64,000 nucleotides of DNA from Chitinophaga jiangningensis (GTDB lineage Bacteria; Bacteroidota; Bacteroidia; Chitinophagales; Chitinophagaceae), in contig NZ_FRBL01000009.1 in the NCBI RefSeq assembly GCF_900142605.1, positions 1-64,000 of the forward strand. The letters are read 5' to 3'. Position numbers and translations under genes: made by a program. Below are positions 51,683 through 60,092 of the stretch, piece by piece (the stretch's first letter is position 1; every line of letters begins with the position of its first letter). Under the pieces are notes generated by a model. The model saw nothing but the letters and a program-made list of their open reading frames with translations, had not been told where the DNA came from and searched no databases.

Positions 51683-53125
51683 TCATTTAACAATGCGGAT
51701 GGGTATGTTATAAATATTATCATACAACCACCGGAATACCTTCCTGTTTTTTTCACCATCTGCGAAAAGAAGTTGTTGATGGTTTAGTTGCTGCACAATT
51801 GCTTTTTCCACCATTTCAATTTCTGAATAGCCTGCATCTTTGTCAAATTCCATATTGTACACCCTTGTTTTCACCAGATGGAATGCATGTGCAATTCCTT
51901 CCATCAGCGTGAGGTCCAGGTTTGTAATGGCCATCTGGTCGGGTTGCTGTTCGTGCATGGTAAGATTCAACTCTATGGAATAGCTTCGTAAATTCCCTTT
52001 GTTCCTTTCGAATGGCGCGTTGTTTTTTTCCAGTTGCTGCCGTTTAATATAGCGCATCACGGCAAATACATTTAGCGCAGTAGTCCAGCATCGCTTAATC
52101 GCTACAGTGGCAGCTGTCCTTAAGTCATCATTAACATCCGGTACTTTCACTGGTGCTGGTGCCGGCTCTGTTTCGGGAGCAACTGTCTTGCGGTCGCCAG
52201 GCTTTGGAGGTCCATTCTTTTTGCCACCCTGTGCTTTTTTATCACGTTCGGCTTTGTCCTTTTCTTCCTTTTTTTTGCGGGGTATTTCCTCGAAATGGGC
52301 AGCATTACGAATCCTCATTTCTCCGGGCAGAGATTTATAACCAGCAGTGTTATAATAAAAAATATCATCTATATTGTTGGCCACCAGGTGGGCAGCCTCG
52401 TGTATCAGTGTAAACCGTGTTTCAGCGGCATTTCCCTGGCTGGCTACTGCTCCCATGAGATGAATGGTCTGGCGTGCAAACAATGCCGATCCGGCCTCGC
52501 CGATTTCAACGCCGTCACGGTTATAATCTACGGTTATTTTACCCGCAATATCACTACTTAATTCCATTAGCTTTTGAGTGATTCCCTGATATATCTCCGC
52601 TGCTCTTAAATGGTGCTCTCCAAATACGGCTTTCAGCGCTTGCTCATCCGTTGCGGCAGCTGCACTCATCACTGCCGCCTCATCCAGTGCCTGTTTGATA
52701 CCCGGCATATCCCCGCGCTTTACCTGCGTTTGTGCATCCAGCACTGATTCATAAATAATACTGCGATTACGCGTATCTAAAATTTCATTGAATGCAATTT
52801 CGTCCATCCCTCCTTTGGCAGGAAAAATTCGGGCGATCAGTTTGGGTATAGCCGCATTTGATTTCAACTTTCTTTCGACGGCCATTCGCTGCAGCAACAC
52901 CGCTACCCTGTCCTTAATCACGTCAATGGGAATGCTTTTACCGGCTGTGATGTCCTGCAAACTACTAAACGAAGGAACCCTGAATTTAGCACCACGCGGA
53001 TCAAGGTCTGGCCGGTGTTTGCTGACGATATCGGCATTCAGCTGAATATTACTGCTATTGGATTTGGGAGCATGCCATACATTGGCACCATTAACAGCGC
53101 TGCTGTCATTTCTATAAATTTTCAT
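51683..53125 (-). CDS. Putative metallopeptidase cargo protein, copy C (divergent)
   Basis: A 480-residue paralogue, more diverged than A and B. It keeps HEAAH (242-246), IDD (252-254) before IFYY, and NAAHFEE (274-280), then IPRKKKEEK: immediately after the motif a Lys/Glu-rich insert (283-312) and a Pro-rich stretch (313-330) replace the usual ELPRREL. The opening (MKIYRNDSSAVNGANVWHAP) is unlike the other two, but DYNRDGVEIGEAGSALFARQTIHL aligns. The C-terminal HEQ...TNLDLTLMEGIAHAF block is present. It is the first gene of the block in transcription order, with a divergent methyltransferase gene 124 bp upstream. Confidence 0.68.
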   Translation of the reverse strand: MKIYRNDSSAVNGANVWHAPKSNSSNIQLNADIVSKHRPDLDPRGAKFRVPSFSSLQDITAGKSIPIDVIKDRVAVLLQRMAVERKLKSNAAIPKLIARIFPAKGGMDEIAFNEILDTRNRSIIYESVLDAQTQVKRGDMPGIKQALDEAAVMSAAAATDEQALKAVFGEHHLRAAEIYQGITQKLMELSSDIAGKITVDYNRDGVEIGEAGSALFARQTIHLMGAVASQGNAAETRFTLIHEAAHLVANNIDDIFYYNTAGYKSLPGEMRIRNAAHFEEIPRKKKEEKDKAERDKKAQGGKKNGPPKPGDRKTVAPETEPAPAPVKVPDVNDDLRTAATVAIKRCWTTALNVFAVMRYIKRQQLEKNNAPFERNKGNLRSYSIELNLTMHEQQPDQMAITNLDLTLMEGIAHAFHLVKTRVYNMEFDKDAGYSEIEMVEKAIVQQLNHQQLLFADGEKNRKVFRWLYDNIYNIPIRIVK

Positions 53126-53140
53126 TTAACATGGGGTTAT

Positions 53141-53177
53141 GGGGTATAAAACAATAGCACCAAGATACAAAGAAATT
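53141..53177 (-). promoter_or_regulatory. Conserved leader/promoter-like element of copy C
   Basis: Minus-strand AATTTCTTTGTATCTTGGTG, continuing CTATTGTTTTATACCCC, about 15 bp upstream of the ATG. TATCTTGG (53160-53167) has one mismatch to TAnnTTTG. It is recognisably the same element as before copies A and B. Confidence 0.5.
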
Positions 53178-53249
53178 CAGTTCGGTGATTACCTTAAAAA
53201 ATAGTATTATAGTGCTAGATAAGCAATTACCTCAAAAAACACCAACGTT

Positions 53250-54056
53250 ATGAGCAACGAAGCAGGCAAACGAGCGGAAATGCCCAGCGGCACTGCCGCA
53301 TTACTGGATGAAAGGAGCGTGGAGAAATCCAATGCCAATCTCCTGAAAGTACTGCAGCCCGGCCAGCGTGTCCTGGATGTAGGATGCGGGTCCGGTGCCA
53401 TTACCCAGGGCATCTGTAAATACGTAGGTGCTTCCGGTCACGTAACCGGTTTGGATTCCAGTAAGGAACTCATCTCTCTGGCAAAAGAAAAATACAGCAA
53501 TATTCCTAACCTCAGCTTTATAGAAGGCAACCTGTATTCGTTTGAACCGGCCGAATTGTTTGATGTAGTAACAATGGCGCGCACGCTGCAATGGCTTGCA
53601 GCGCCGGCAGCGGTGATCAGCCGGCTCGCCGGCTTCCTGCGCCCCGGCGGCACATTGTGCATCCTGGATTACAACCACACCAAAATAGAGTTCACCCCCG
53701 CGGCACCGGCAAGCATGCAGCATTTCTATGACCAGTTCCTGCGCTGGCGCGCAGATGCGGGCATGGACAATGAAATTGCAGATAACGCGGACTTCCTCCT
53801 TTCACAAGCGGGTTTCGAAAACGTAAGCTCCTTTGATCATTCGATATTATCCACTGCCAATCAACTCCATTTCCCTACGGTGGCTGGCACGTGGACTGTT
53901 GTAGCGCAGCTCCGGGGCCCGCAGCTGGTAGCAGATCAGTACGTAACAGAAGAAGAACGCCTGCAGGCAATTGAAGATTACCAGCGATGGATAGGGTTTA
54001 TAGGCCGCAAAATCCTGATATACGAAAGGGCCATCCACGGCGTAAAACCGCAATAA
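53250..54056 (+). CDS. Class I SAM-dependent methyltransferase
   Basis: A 268-residue methyltransferase of the UbiE/COQ5-like type. Motif I VLDVGCGSG is at 41-49; then GLDSSKELISLA (acidic residue of the SAM site) and ARTLQWL/ILDYNH give later motifs. The C-terminal part is unassigned. There is no signal peptide. It is monocistronic, divergent to the copy C gene. Substrate unknown; it may be unrelated to the injection system. Confidence 0.87.
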   Translation: MSNEAGKRAEMPSGTAALLDERSVEKSNANLLKVLQPGQRVLDVGCGSGAITQGICKYVGASGHVTGLDSSKELISLAKEKYSNIPNLSFIEGNLYSFEPAELFDVVTMARTLQWLAAPAAVISRLAGFLRPGGTLCILDYNHTKIEFTPAAPASMQHFYDQFLRWRADAGMDNEIADNADFLLSQAGFENVSSFDHSILSTANQLHFPTVAGTWTVVAQLRGPQLVADQYVTEEERLQAIEDYQRWIGFIGRKILIYERAIHGVKPQ

Positions 54057-54060
54057 AAAA

Positions 54061-54100
54061 AGTGGATGGCGATTACCCGCCATCCACTCCAAAAAAACGC
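54061..54100 (-). terminator. Intrinsic terminator of the sulfatase gene 54101-55633
   Basis: AGTGGATGGCG (54061-54071) pairs perfectly with CGCCATCCACT (54078-54088). On the minus strand the stem is followed by TTTTTTT. It sits immediately beyond the sulfatase stop, between two convergent genes. Confidence 0.85.
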
Positions 54101-55633
54101 TTAACGTGCTTCATCCGGCATAGATACCGGCTTGCCGGTAGCGGTGATCACCGGCATGGGCGACTTCCACTGACGCAGCTGGCTGGAGAGCAGCTGCGAC
54201 AACTCCTTCACTTTTTCCGGCTGCTTTTGCGCCAGGTTGTTGACTTCCCCGATGTCCGTTGCCAGGTCATAGAGTTCTTTTTCACCGGTGCGCATGTTAT
54301 AAATCATCTTCCAGTTACCCCGGCGGATAGCACTCCGATAGTTAATACCCGGACCATCCTTTGCAATCCATTTATCCGGATAATGCCATACCAGCGTGCG
54401 CTCTGACTGCACCTGTGACGGGTTACGCAGCATGGGTACAAATGACTTCCCGTCTACCTGCTGCGCGGTGGTATACTTTTTCACACCGGCCATTTCCAGG
54501 ATGGAAGGAAAAAAATCTTCGATGATCAGCGGCTGGTTACATACTGCACCAGGCCTGGCTACGGATGGCCACTTTACCAGCATTGGCTCACGAATACCAC
54601 CTTCGTGTACCGAACCTTTGCCGGCTTTGAGCGGCAGGTTCTGGGAATGCGCGGCGCCGCCGCGTGGCGGATTCAAACTAAGGCCACCGTTATCGCTCAT
54701 GAAAATGATAATCGTATTATTGGCTACGTGTTGCCGTTCCAGGTAGTCCATAATATCTCCCAGACTTTTATCCATCCCTTCAATCAGGGAAGCATATTTA
54801 GCTTCCGCAGCATTGAGTCCGGCATCTCTGTATTGCTGATAATACCGCGGATCCGCCGTTATAGGCGTATGCACGGCATAATGCGCCATATTCAGGTAAA
54901 ACGGCTGTTTGCGGGCAATGGGGTTAGCCATCGCCTTAATAGCTTCTTTGGTAAGCGCTTCCGTGAGGAAGTCGCCCGAATCATAGTACTCCTCCAGATC
55001 CGGAACCGATTGTGCACTGTTTTTTCCCGGCAGGTTACCATAATGTTCTTCACTCAGGTAACTCTGCGGGTGACCGGCGGCATGGCCGGCAATATTTACC
55101 TGAAAGCCCAGGTTGAGCGGGTTGGCACCAGGCATACCCATCGGGCCCCAATGGGCCTTTCCCACATGAATGGTGTAATAGCCTGCATCTTTCAGCAGCT
55201 GCGGATACGGTGTGGCATATACGGTGGCGGAATCGCCCTGGCGAGGACTGAGGCCATTGATATTCCACGGGGCAGGACTGAAAGTACTATCCGCCGCATC
55301 CGTACTATTGTTTTTTGACGGAGAGGTCCAGTTAGTAACGCCGTGATGGGCCGCATTCATACCCGTGATCAGGCTGATCCTGCTGGGGGTACAAACCGGC
55401 GTGGCATAAGCGTTGGAAAACAGTACGCCCTGGGCCGCCAGCCTTTCCATGTTGGGGGTATGATAGCGCTGGTTGAGCGTAAGTTTGGCGCCACTGAAAG
55501 GAACGGAATTGTCCATCCATCCCATATCATCCACGAGAAAGAGGATGATATTCGGTGCCTGTTTTTGCTGGGCCTGTGTACTGCCGGTGAGGAGCAGGAG
55601 TCCCAGTATGGTTGCAGAGATGTGATTTTTCAT
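54101..55633 (-). CDS. Exported Cys-type sulfatase
   Basis: A 510-residue sulfatase with a signal peptide ending at STQAQ. The FGly signature is CTPSR at 81-85 (YATPVCTPSR), the Cys-type that needs post-translational conversion to formylglycine. A metal-binding LVDDMGW (33-39), the GKAHWGP segment, and SDNGG occur at the usual places. It should desulfate a sulfated glycan; the closest types act on sulfated polysaccharides of algal or host origin. It lies 15 bp downstream of the next sulfatase on the same strand and ends in a strong terminator. Confidence 0.93.
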   Translation of the reverse strand: MKNHISATILGLLLLTGSTQAQQKQAPNIILFLVDDMGWMDNSVPFSGAKLTLNQRYHTPNMERLAAQGVLFSNAYATPVCTPSRISLITGMNAAHHGVTNWTSPSKNNSTDAADSTFSPAPWNINGLSPRQGDSATVYATPYPQLLKDAGYYTIHVGKAHWGPMGMPGANPLNLGFQVNIAGHAAGHPQSYLSEEHYGNLPGKNSAQSVPDLEEYYDSGDFLTEALTKEAIKAMANPIARKQPFYLNMAHYAVHTPITADPRYYQQYRDAGLNAAEAKYASLIEGMDKSLGDIMDYLERQHVANNTIIIFMSDNGGLSLNPPRGGAAHSQNLPLKAGKGSVHEGGIREPMLVKWPSVARPGAVCNQPLIIEDFFPSILEMAGVKKYTTAQQVDGKSFVPMLRNPSQVQSERTLVWHYPDKWIAKDGPGINYRSAIRRGNWKMIYNMRTGEKELYDLATDIGEVNNLAQKQPEKVKELSQLLSSQLRQWKSPMPVITATGKPVSMPDEAR

Positions 55634-55648
55634 TGTTCAGTGTTGTTG

Positions 55649-57178
55649 CTATTTTTTACCAAATGCGATCTGCAGCGCCTCCTGGTCGTCATATTTAATG
55701 ATCTGTTGTTTCAGCAAGGCTTTCAGGTCAGCGATTTGTTTCGTATAGTGGTGATCGTTATACAGGTTATGTAGTTCGTGGGGGTCAGTTTGCAGGTCAA
55801 ACAGTTCCCAGCCGTCTACACGTTCGTAGTAGCGAATGAGCTTATAGCGGGGCGTTTTGATACCGAAATGTGGGGACACTGCGTGCACTGTATTTTCATA
55901 GTAGTGGTAGTATAACACATCTCTTCCTGTTGATTTCGGTGCTTTCAGCAGTGGCAGCATTGACTGGCCCTGCATATCAGCCGGTACTTTCACGCGGGCG
56001 GCTTCCAGCATGGTTGGTGCAATGTCCATATTCAGCACCATCTGGTTGGCGACGGTTCCTGGCTTTACCACGCCCGGGTAGCGCATCACCATTGGTGTCC
56101 GGAAAGATTCTTCATACATCCAGCGTTTGTCGAACCAGCCATGCTCTCCCATGTAAAAACCCTGATCGGACATATAGATCACGATCGTATTTTTAGAGAG
56201 ATGATGTGCATCCAGGTAGTTGAGCGTACGGTTAATATTGCGGTCCAGCGCCTGGGCAGTGGCCAGGTAGTCACGCATATAACGCTGGTACTTCCATTCC
56301 GCCAACGCTTTGCCGCTGAGTTTTTTGGCTTTCAGGTCCGCTTCTATCGGCTGGTATACGGCATCAAATTTCGCGCGCTGGGCAGCGTTCATCCGCTTGA
56401 TGGTACCATCAATATTTTTATCGTAGGAAAGCATTTTAAGGTCATAGGCCATGGTCATATCCTTGATCACGCTCATTTCCTGCTGCTTTGCGGCGTCGCG
56501 GGAGTTGTAATCATCGAAGTAGGTGGATGGTACCGGGTAGGTACGGTTTTCCAGTGTACCCATGTCCGTTGTATCCGGGATCCAGTTACGGTGGGTGGCT
56601 TTGTGGCCGATCACGAGGCAGAAAGGCTGCGTGGTATCGCGGCTGCTGAGCCATTTTTCCGCCTCATCTTCGATTATATTAGTCACATATCCTTCTGTCC
56701 GGGTAGTTTTACCATTCATCTCCAGGAAGTCAGGATTGTAGTACTGGCCTTGTCCAGGAAGGATTTTATAGAAGGTAAAGCCTTCCGGTTTGCTTTCCAG
56801 GTGCCACTTTCCGATCCACGCGGTTTGGTATCCTGCGCGATTAAGCTCTTTCACAAAAGTATTTTGTGAGCCGTCGAACACGGAGTGGTCATTGTCCTTA
56901 AACCCGTTTTTGTGGCTGTACTTACCGGTGATGATGGTAGCACGGCTGGGCCCGCAAATGGAGTTGGTGACATAGGCTTTATCGAAGCGCACGCCCTCTT
57001 TGGCGATGCGATCGATTCCCGGTGTGGACGCCAGTTTGCTGCCGTAGGCACTGATGGTCTGAAAGGCATGATCGTCGGACAGGATGATAACGATGTTTGG
57101 TCGTTGCTGCGCCTGCAGCTTACTAACGGTGCAGGTGCTACCGAGTAAGGCAAGCGACATGAACAGGTGTCTCCGCAT
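55649..57178 (-). CDS. Exported Cys-type sulfatase
   Basis: A 509-residue sulfatase with a signal peptide (MRRHLFMSLALLGSTCTV, then QAQQ). FGly signature CGPSR at 75-79 (SICGPSRATIITG); metal residues in LSDDHAFQ (33-40) and GKWHLESKP are present, as is YMSDQGFYMGEHGWFDKRWMY, typical of N-acetylglucosamine-6-sulfatase/iduronate-sulfatase-like members. It forms an operon of two with the sulfatase downstream (15 bp). The ATG at 57178 gives the signal peptide directly. Substrate not determinable. Confidence 0.92.
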   Translation of the reverse strand: MRRHLFMSLALLGSTCTVSKLQAQQRPNIVIILSDDHAFQTISAYGSKLASTPGIDRIAKEGVRFDKAYVTNSICGPSRATIITGKYSHKNGFKDNDHSVFDGSQNTFVKELNRAGYQTAWIGKWHLESKPEGFTFYKILPGQGQYYNPDFLEMNGKTTRTEGYVTNIIEDEAEKWLSSRDTTQPFCLVIGHKATHRNWIPDTTDMGTLENRTYPVPSTYFDDYNSRDAAKQQEMSVIKDMTMAYDLKMLSYDKNIDGTIKRMNAAQRAKFDAVYQPIEADLKAKKLSGKALAEWKYQRYMRDYLATAQALDRNINRTLNYLDAHHLSKNTIVIYMSDQGFYMGEHGWFDKRWMYEESFRTPMVMRYPGVVKPGTVANQMVLNMDIAPTMLEAARVKVPADMQGQSMLPLLKAPKSTGRDVLYYHYYENTVHAVSPHFGIKTPRYKLIRYYERVDGWELFDLQTDPHELHNLYNDHHYTKQIADLKALLKQQIIKYDDQEALQIAFGKK

Positions 57179-57361
57179 GTATTTACGATTAGGTTTCCGA
57201 TAAAAATAATGGATGAGCGGCATTTATGGTAACCATTCACATAATAACAGCAGGAGATGTTCAGAAACTATAACTCCCTGTGTGTCATATTCAATTCCGC
57301 TGGGCTGTTTCCGACAGCATTAACATCTCCCTAAAAATACCTGCAGCCAACGGTACAGAAC

Positions 57362-57393
57362 AAAAAAGCCTTCCGGGAAGTTTCCCGGAAGGC
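57362..57393 (-). terminator. Strong intrinsic terminator of the PorP-like gene
   Basis: GCCTTCCGGGAA (57368-57379) pairs perfectly with TTCCCGGAAGGC (57382-57393) around a 2-base loop. On the minus strand it is followed by TTTTTTG. Confidence 0.9.
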
Positions 57394-57413
57394 CTGTAAG
57401 CTGTATTTACATA

Positions 57414-58322
57414 TTAGCGGAAGAGGTCTAACGCCAATGCTATTTCATAGCCACCATCAGTAAGCGTGCGGTAGCCGCTGGTTTGTTTGGTATACATGCC
57501 CAGTACCCGTACGGTATTGGCCACTCTAACGCCGGCGCCTACACTGTAACTGCCGGAGGTATGATAGAATGCTGTTACATTCGCCACGTTCTCCAGGATG
57601 CCTACATTCAGGCCGATGTCCGCGATACCTTCATAGCCTTTTACCGCGCGGTAGGCCAATTTTGGCTCGATGGAGCTGACGGCATTTTCCAGGAGGAAGC
57701 GGTAGCTGAGGGCAGTAAAAAGGATAGTACCACCATTAACGGTAGCATCAGTTTTATTGGAGAAGGTAGACCGGATGTTGGGCAGTGCGGCCTGTATATT
57801 CCAGTGCTGGTTTGTATAGGCCATCCCGAAATCGGCCTCGAAATAGTCATCGCGGCGGTTAAACGCGCCGATTGCCGGATCGCTGTTGTCACCGTCAATT
57901 TTATCATAGTCCAGGCGCTGGAAGTTCAGGCCCAGGGAGATGCCGAAGTGGAGCCGGGAACCATTTTCGTTCAGTGGCAGGTGGTAGGCATAGGTGGCAG
58001 CTACACGGGTGCGGGATAGCAGTCCTGCCTTATCATTCATCACATTTAAACCGGCTCCTACCCTGTTGCCGATATAGCCGTCGGCGGTAAAGAATTTTGT
58101 TTCAGGGGCGCCTTCCACAGCGTTCATTTGTGCGCGGTAGGCTGCGTTGACGTGCAGGCCGCTGTCGGCTCCTGCCATGGCAGGATTAGCCAGGTACTGG
58201 TTCATGTAATACTGTGTGGACGATGGTTCCAGCAGTGCAGGGGTTTTACTGAGCGATTGGGCGCTGGCTGATAAGGACAAAGTTAGCGCCGCGGCGCTGA
58301 GTATAAGGATGCGGAACTTCAT
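57414..58322 (-). CDS. PorP/SprF-family outer-membrane protein
   Basis: A 302-residue beta-barrel-type protein of the PorP/SprF family linked to type IX secretion and gliding. A signal peptide ends at LSASAQ; QYYMNQYLANPAMAGADSGLHVNAAYRAQ is the family hallmark, with repeated aromatic strands after it. Such proteins usually accompany large secreted partners, but here it lies alone among sulfatases, separated from its neighbours by strong terminators, so its partner is unclear. Confidence 0.9.
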   Translation of the reverse strand: MKFRILILSAAALTLSLSASAQSLSKTPALLEPSSTQYYMNQYLANPAMAGADSGLHVNAAYRAQMNAVEGAPETKFFTADGYIGNRVGAGLNVMNDKAGLLSRTRVAATYAYHLPLNENGSRLHFGISLGLNFQRLDYDKIDGDNSDPAIGAFNRRDDYFEADFGMAYTNQHWNIQAALPNIRSTFSNKTDATVNGGTILFTALSYRFLLENAVSSIEPKLAYRAVKGYEGIADIGLNVGILENVANVTAFYHTSGSYSVGAGVRVANTVRVLGMYTKQTSGYRTLTDGGYEIALALDLFR

Positions 58323-58459
58323 GTAAGTTAATTTAGATCGATGCTTTTGGCACAGGGATTATATATGTCACAAAAATACTATGTATAATTGAAAAAGAAA
58401 AGTAAGTTTTTCAGGGCCGGCATTACCTATCTCTCTGGAATTGTAATAACTTAGGACGC

Positions 58460-60001
58460 ATGAACATGAAAAAAATCCGCAATCTCACCCTGGCGGCAGG
58501 ACTTTGTTATCTGGCAGGCCTCGCCCCCGCTGTACACGCACAGCAAAAACCAAACATCATCTTTATTTACGCAGATGATCTGGGCTATGGCGACATCAGT
58601 TGCTACGGTATGAAAAAAATTCATACCCCTAACATCGACAAGCTGGCCAAACAAGGCGTGCGCTTTACCAACGGCTATGCCACCAGTGCTACGTGTACAC
58701 CTTCCCGTTACGGTATCCTCACCGGGCGCTATCCGTGGCGGCAGCAAAATACCGGCATTGCCCCCGGAGATGCTTCCCTGATTATACCTACCGATCATAA
58801 AACTTTGCCTGGCATGTTGCAGGACGCGGGTTACCACACCGCTGTAATAGGAAAATGGCACCTGGGGATAGGTGCACCCGGCACTACGATCGACTGGAAT
58901 GCAGATCTGAAGCCAGGTCCGCTGGAAGTAGGGTTTAACTATGCCTACATCATGCCGGCCACGCTGGACAGAGTGCCCTGCGTATTTGTGGAAAATCACC
59001 GCGTGGTAAACCTGGACCAGAACGATCCTATTACCGTTAGCTATAAACATAAAGTAGGTACTGACCCTACCGGTAAAGAAAACCCGGAAAAACTGCGCAT
59101 GCGTACTGATCCCAACCAGGGTCACAATCAAACCATCGTGGACAGTATCAGTCGCATCGGCTGGATGAGCGGCGGCAACAGCGCGAGATGGAAAGATGAG
59201 AATATTGCCGGCATTATCACCCAGAAAGCAATCGACTTCATCGGGCAAAATAAAACGACTCCGTTCTTTATTTACTTTGCGAGCGGCGATATGCATGTGC
59301 CCCGCTACCCTAATAGTCAATTCAGAGGTAAGAGTGGCATGGGGCTCCGTGGCGACGCTATCCTACAGCTCGACTGGACCGTGGGCCAGATCACGCATGC
59401 GCTGGATTCACTGGGCTTAACCAAAAATACCATGATCGTTTTCAGTAGTGATAACGGTCCGGTGTTAAACGATGGTTACCTGGATCAGGCCGTGGAGCTG
59501 GTGGGCAGCCACAAACCGGCAGGACCACTGAGAGGCGGTAAATACAGCAGCTTTGAAGCGGGAGCACGCGTGCCACTGATTGTAAAATGGCCGGCTGGTA
59601 TTCCTAAAGCTGCCGTATCCAATACGTTGATCGGACAGATAGATTTTTATGCCTCACTGGCAAAGCTCACTGGTCAACCCATTGCAGACGGTGATGCTCC
59701 GGATAGTTACGATATGCTGCAACAGCTGCTGGGCAAATCAAAAGTGGACCGCCCTTACCTGATTACACAAGGCGGGCCGCTGTCCATCATTGAAGGAGAT
59801 TACAAATACATCACCCCTTCTAAAGGTCCGAAAGTGGCGACAGATGTAAATATAGAGTTGGGTAACCATCCGTCGGCACAGCTGTATAACATTAAGAAAG
59901 ATGTATTCGAAAAAGAGAATCTTGCAGAGAAGGAGCCGGCCAGAGTGAAGGCGATGGCGGAGAAGTTGAGTGCCGTGAAGGCGGCTGCAGGAAGCAGATA
60001 A
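58460..60001 (+). CDS. Exported Cys-type arylsulfatase
   Basis: A 513-residue sulfatase with signal peptide (ends AVHAQQ). FGly signature CTPSR at 79-83 (TSATCTPSRYGILTGRY), metal residues in YADDLGYGD (37-45), GKWHLG, and SSDNGPV. This pattern, with PVLNDGYLDQAVE, matches the classical arylsulfatase A/N-acetylgalactosamine-6-sulfatase-like group. It is divergent to the PorP-like gene and ends in a tandem terminator region. Confidence 0.93.
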   Translation: MNMKKIRNLTLAAGLCYLAGLAPAVHAQQKPNIIFIYADDLGYGDISCYGMKKIHTPNIDKLAKQGVRFTNGYATSATCTPSRYGILTGRYPWRQQNTGIAPGDASLIIPTDHKTLPGMLQDAGYHTAVIGKWHLGIGAPGTTIDWNADLKPGPLEVGFNYAYIMPATLDRVPCVFVENHRVVNLDQNDPITVSYKHKVGTDPTGKENPEKLRMRTDPNQGHNQTIVDSISRIGWMSGGNSARWKDENIAGIITQKAIDFIGQNKTTPFFIYFASGDMHVPRYPNSQFRGKSGMGLRGDAILQLDWTVGQITHALDSLGLTKNTMIVFSSDNGPVLNDGYLDQAVELVGSHKPAGPLRGGKYSSFEAGARVPLIVKWPAGIPKAAVSNTLIGQIDFYASLAKLTGQPIADGDAPDSYDMLQQLLGKSKVDRPYLITQGGPLSIIEGDYKYITPSKGPKVATDVNIELGNHPSAQLYNIKKDVFEKENLAEKEPARVKAMAEKLSAVKAAAGSR

Positions 60002-60012
60002 CAGCACTTATA

Positions 60013-60043
60013 AATACGGGACTGCCTTCGGCAGTCCCGTATT
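60013..60043. terminator. Strong hairpin terminator, convergent genes
   Basis: AATACGGGACTGCC (60013-60026) pairs perfectly with GGCAGTCCCGTATT (60030-60043) around a TTC loop. It is 11 bp past the sulfatase stop. Confidence 0.88.
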
Positions 60044-60045
60044 CG

Positions 60046-60078
60046 TTAAAGGTCGGCGCCACCGGCGCTGACCTTTAA
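60046..60078. terminator. Second hairpin terminator, convergent genes
   Basis: TTAAAGGTC-G-GCGCC (60046-60060) pairs with GGCGC-T-GACCTTTAA (60064-60078), one wobble. Together with the first hairpin it isolates the two converging transcripts. Confidence 0.75.
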
Positions 60079-60092
60079 TAAACCAAAAATCA

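Noticed and set aside
58451..59320. 289-codon minus-strand frame
   Set aside because: Antisense shadow of the arylsulfatase gene, which has strong motifs.
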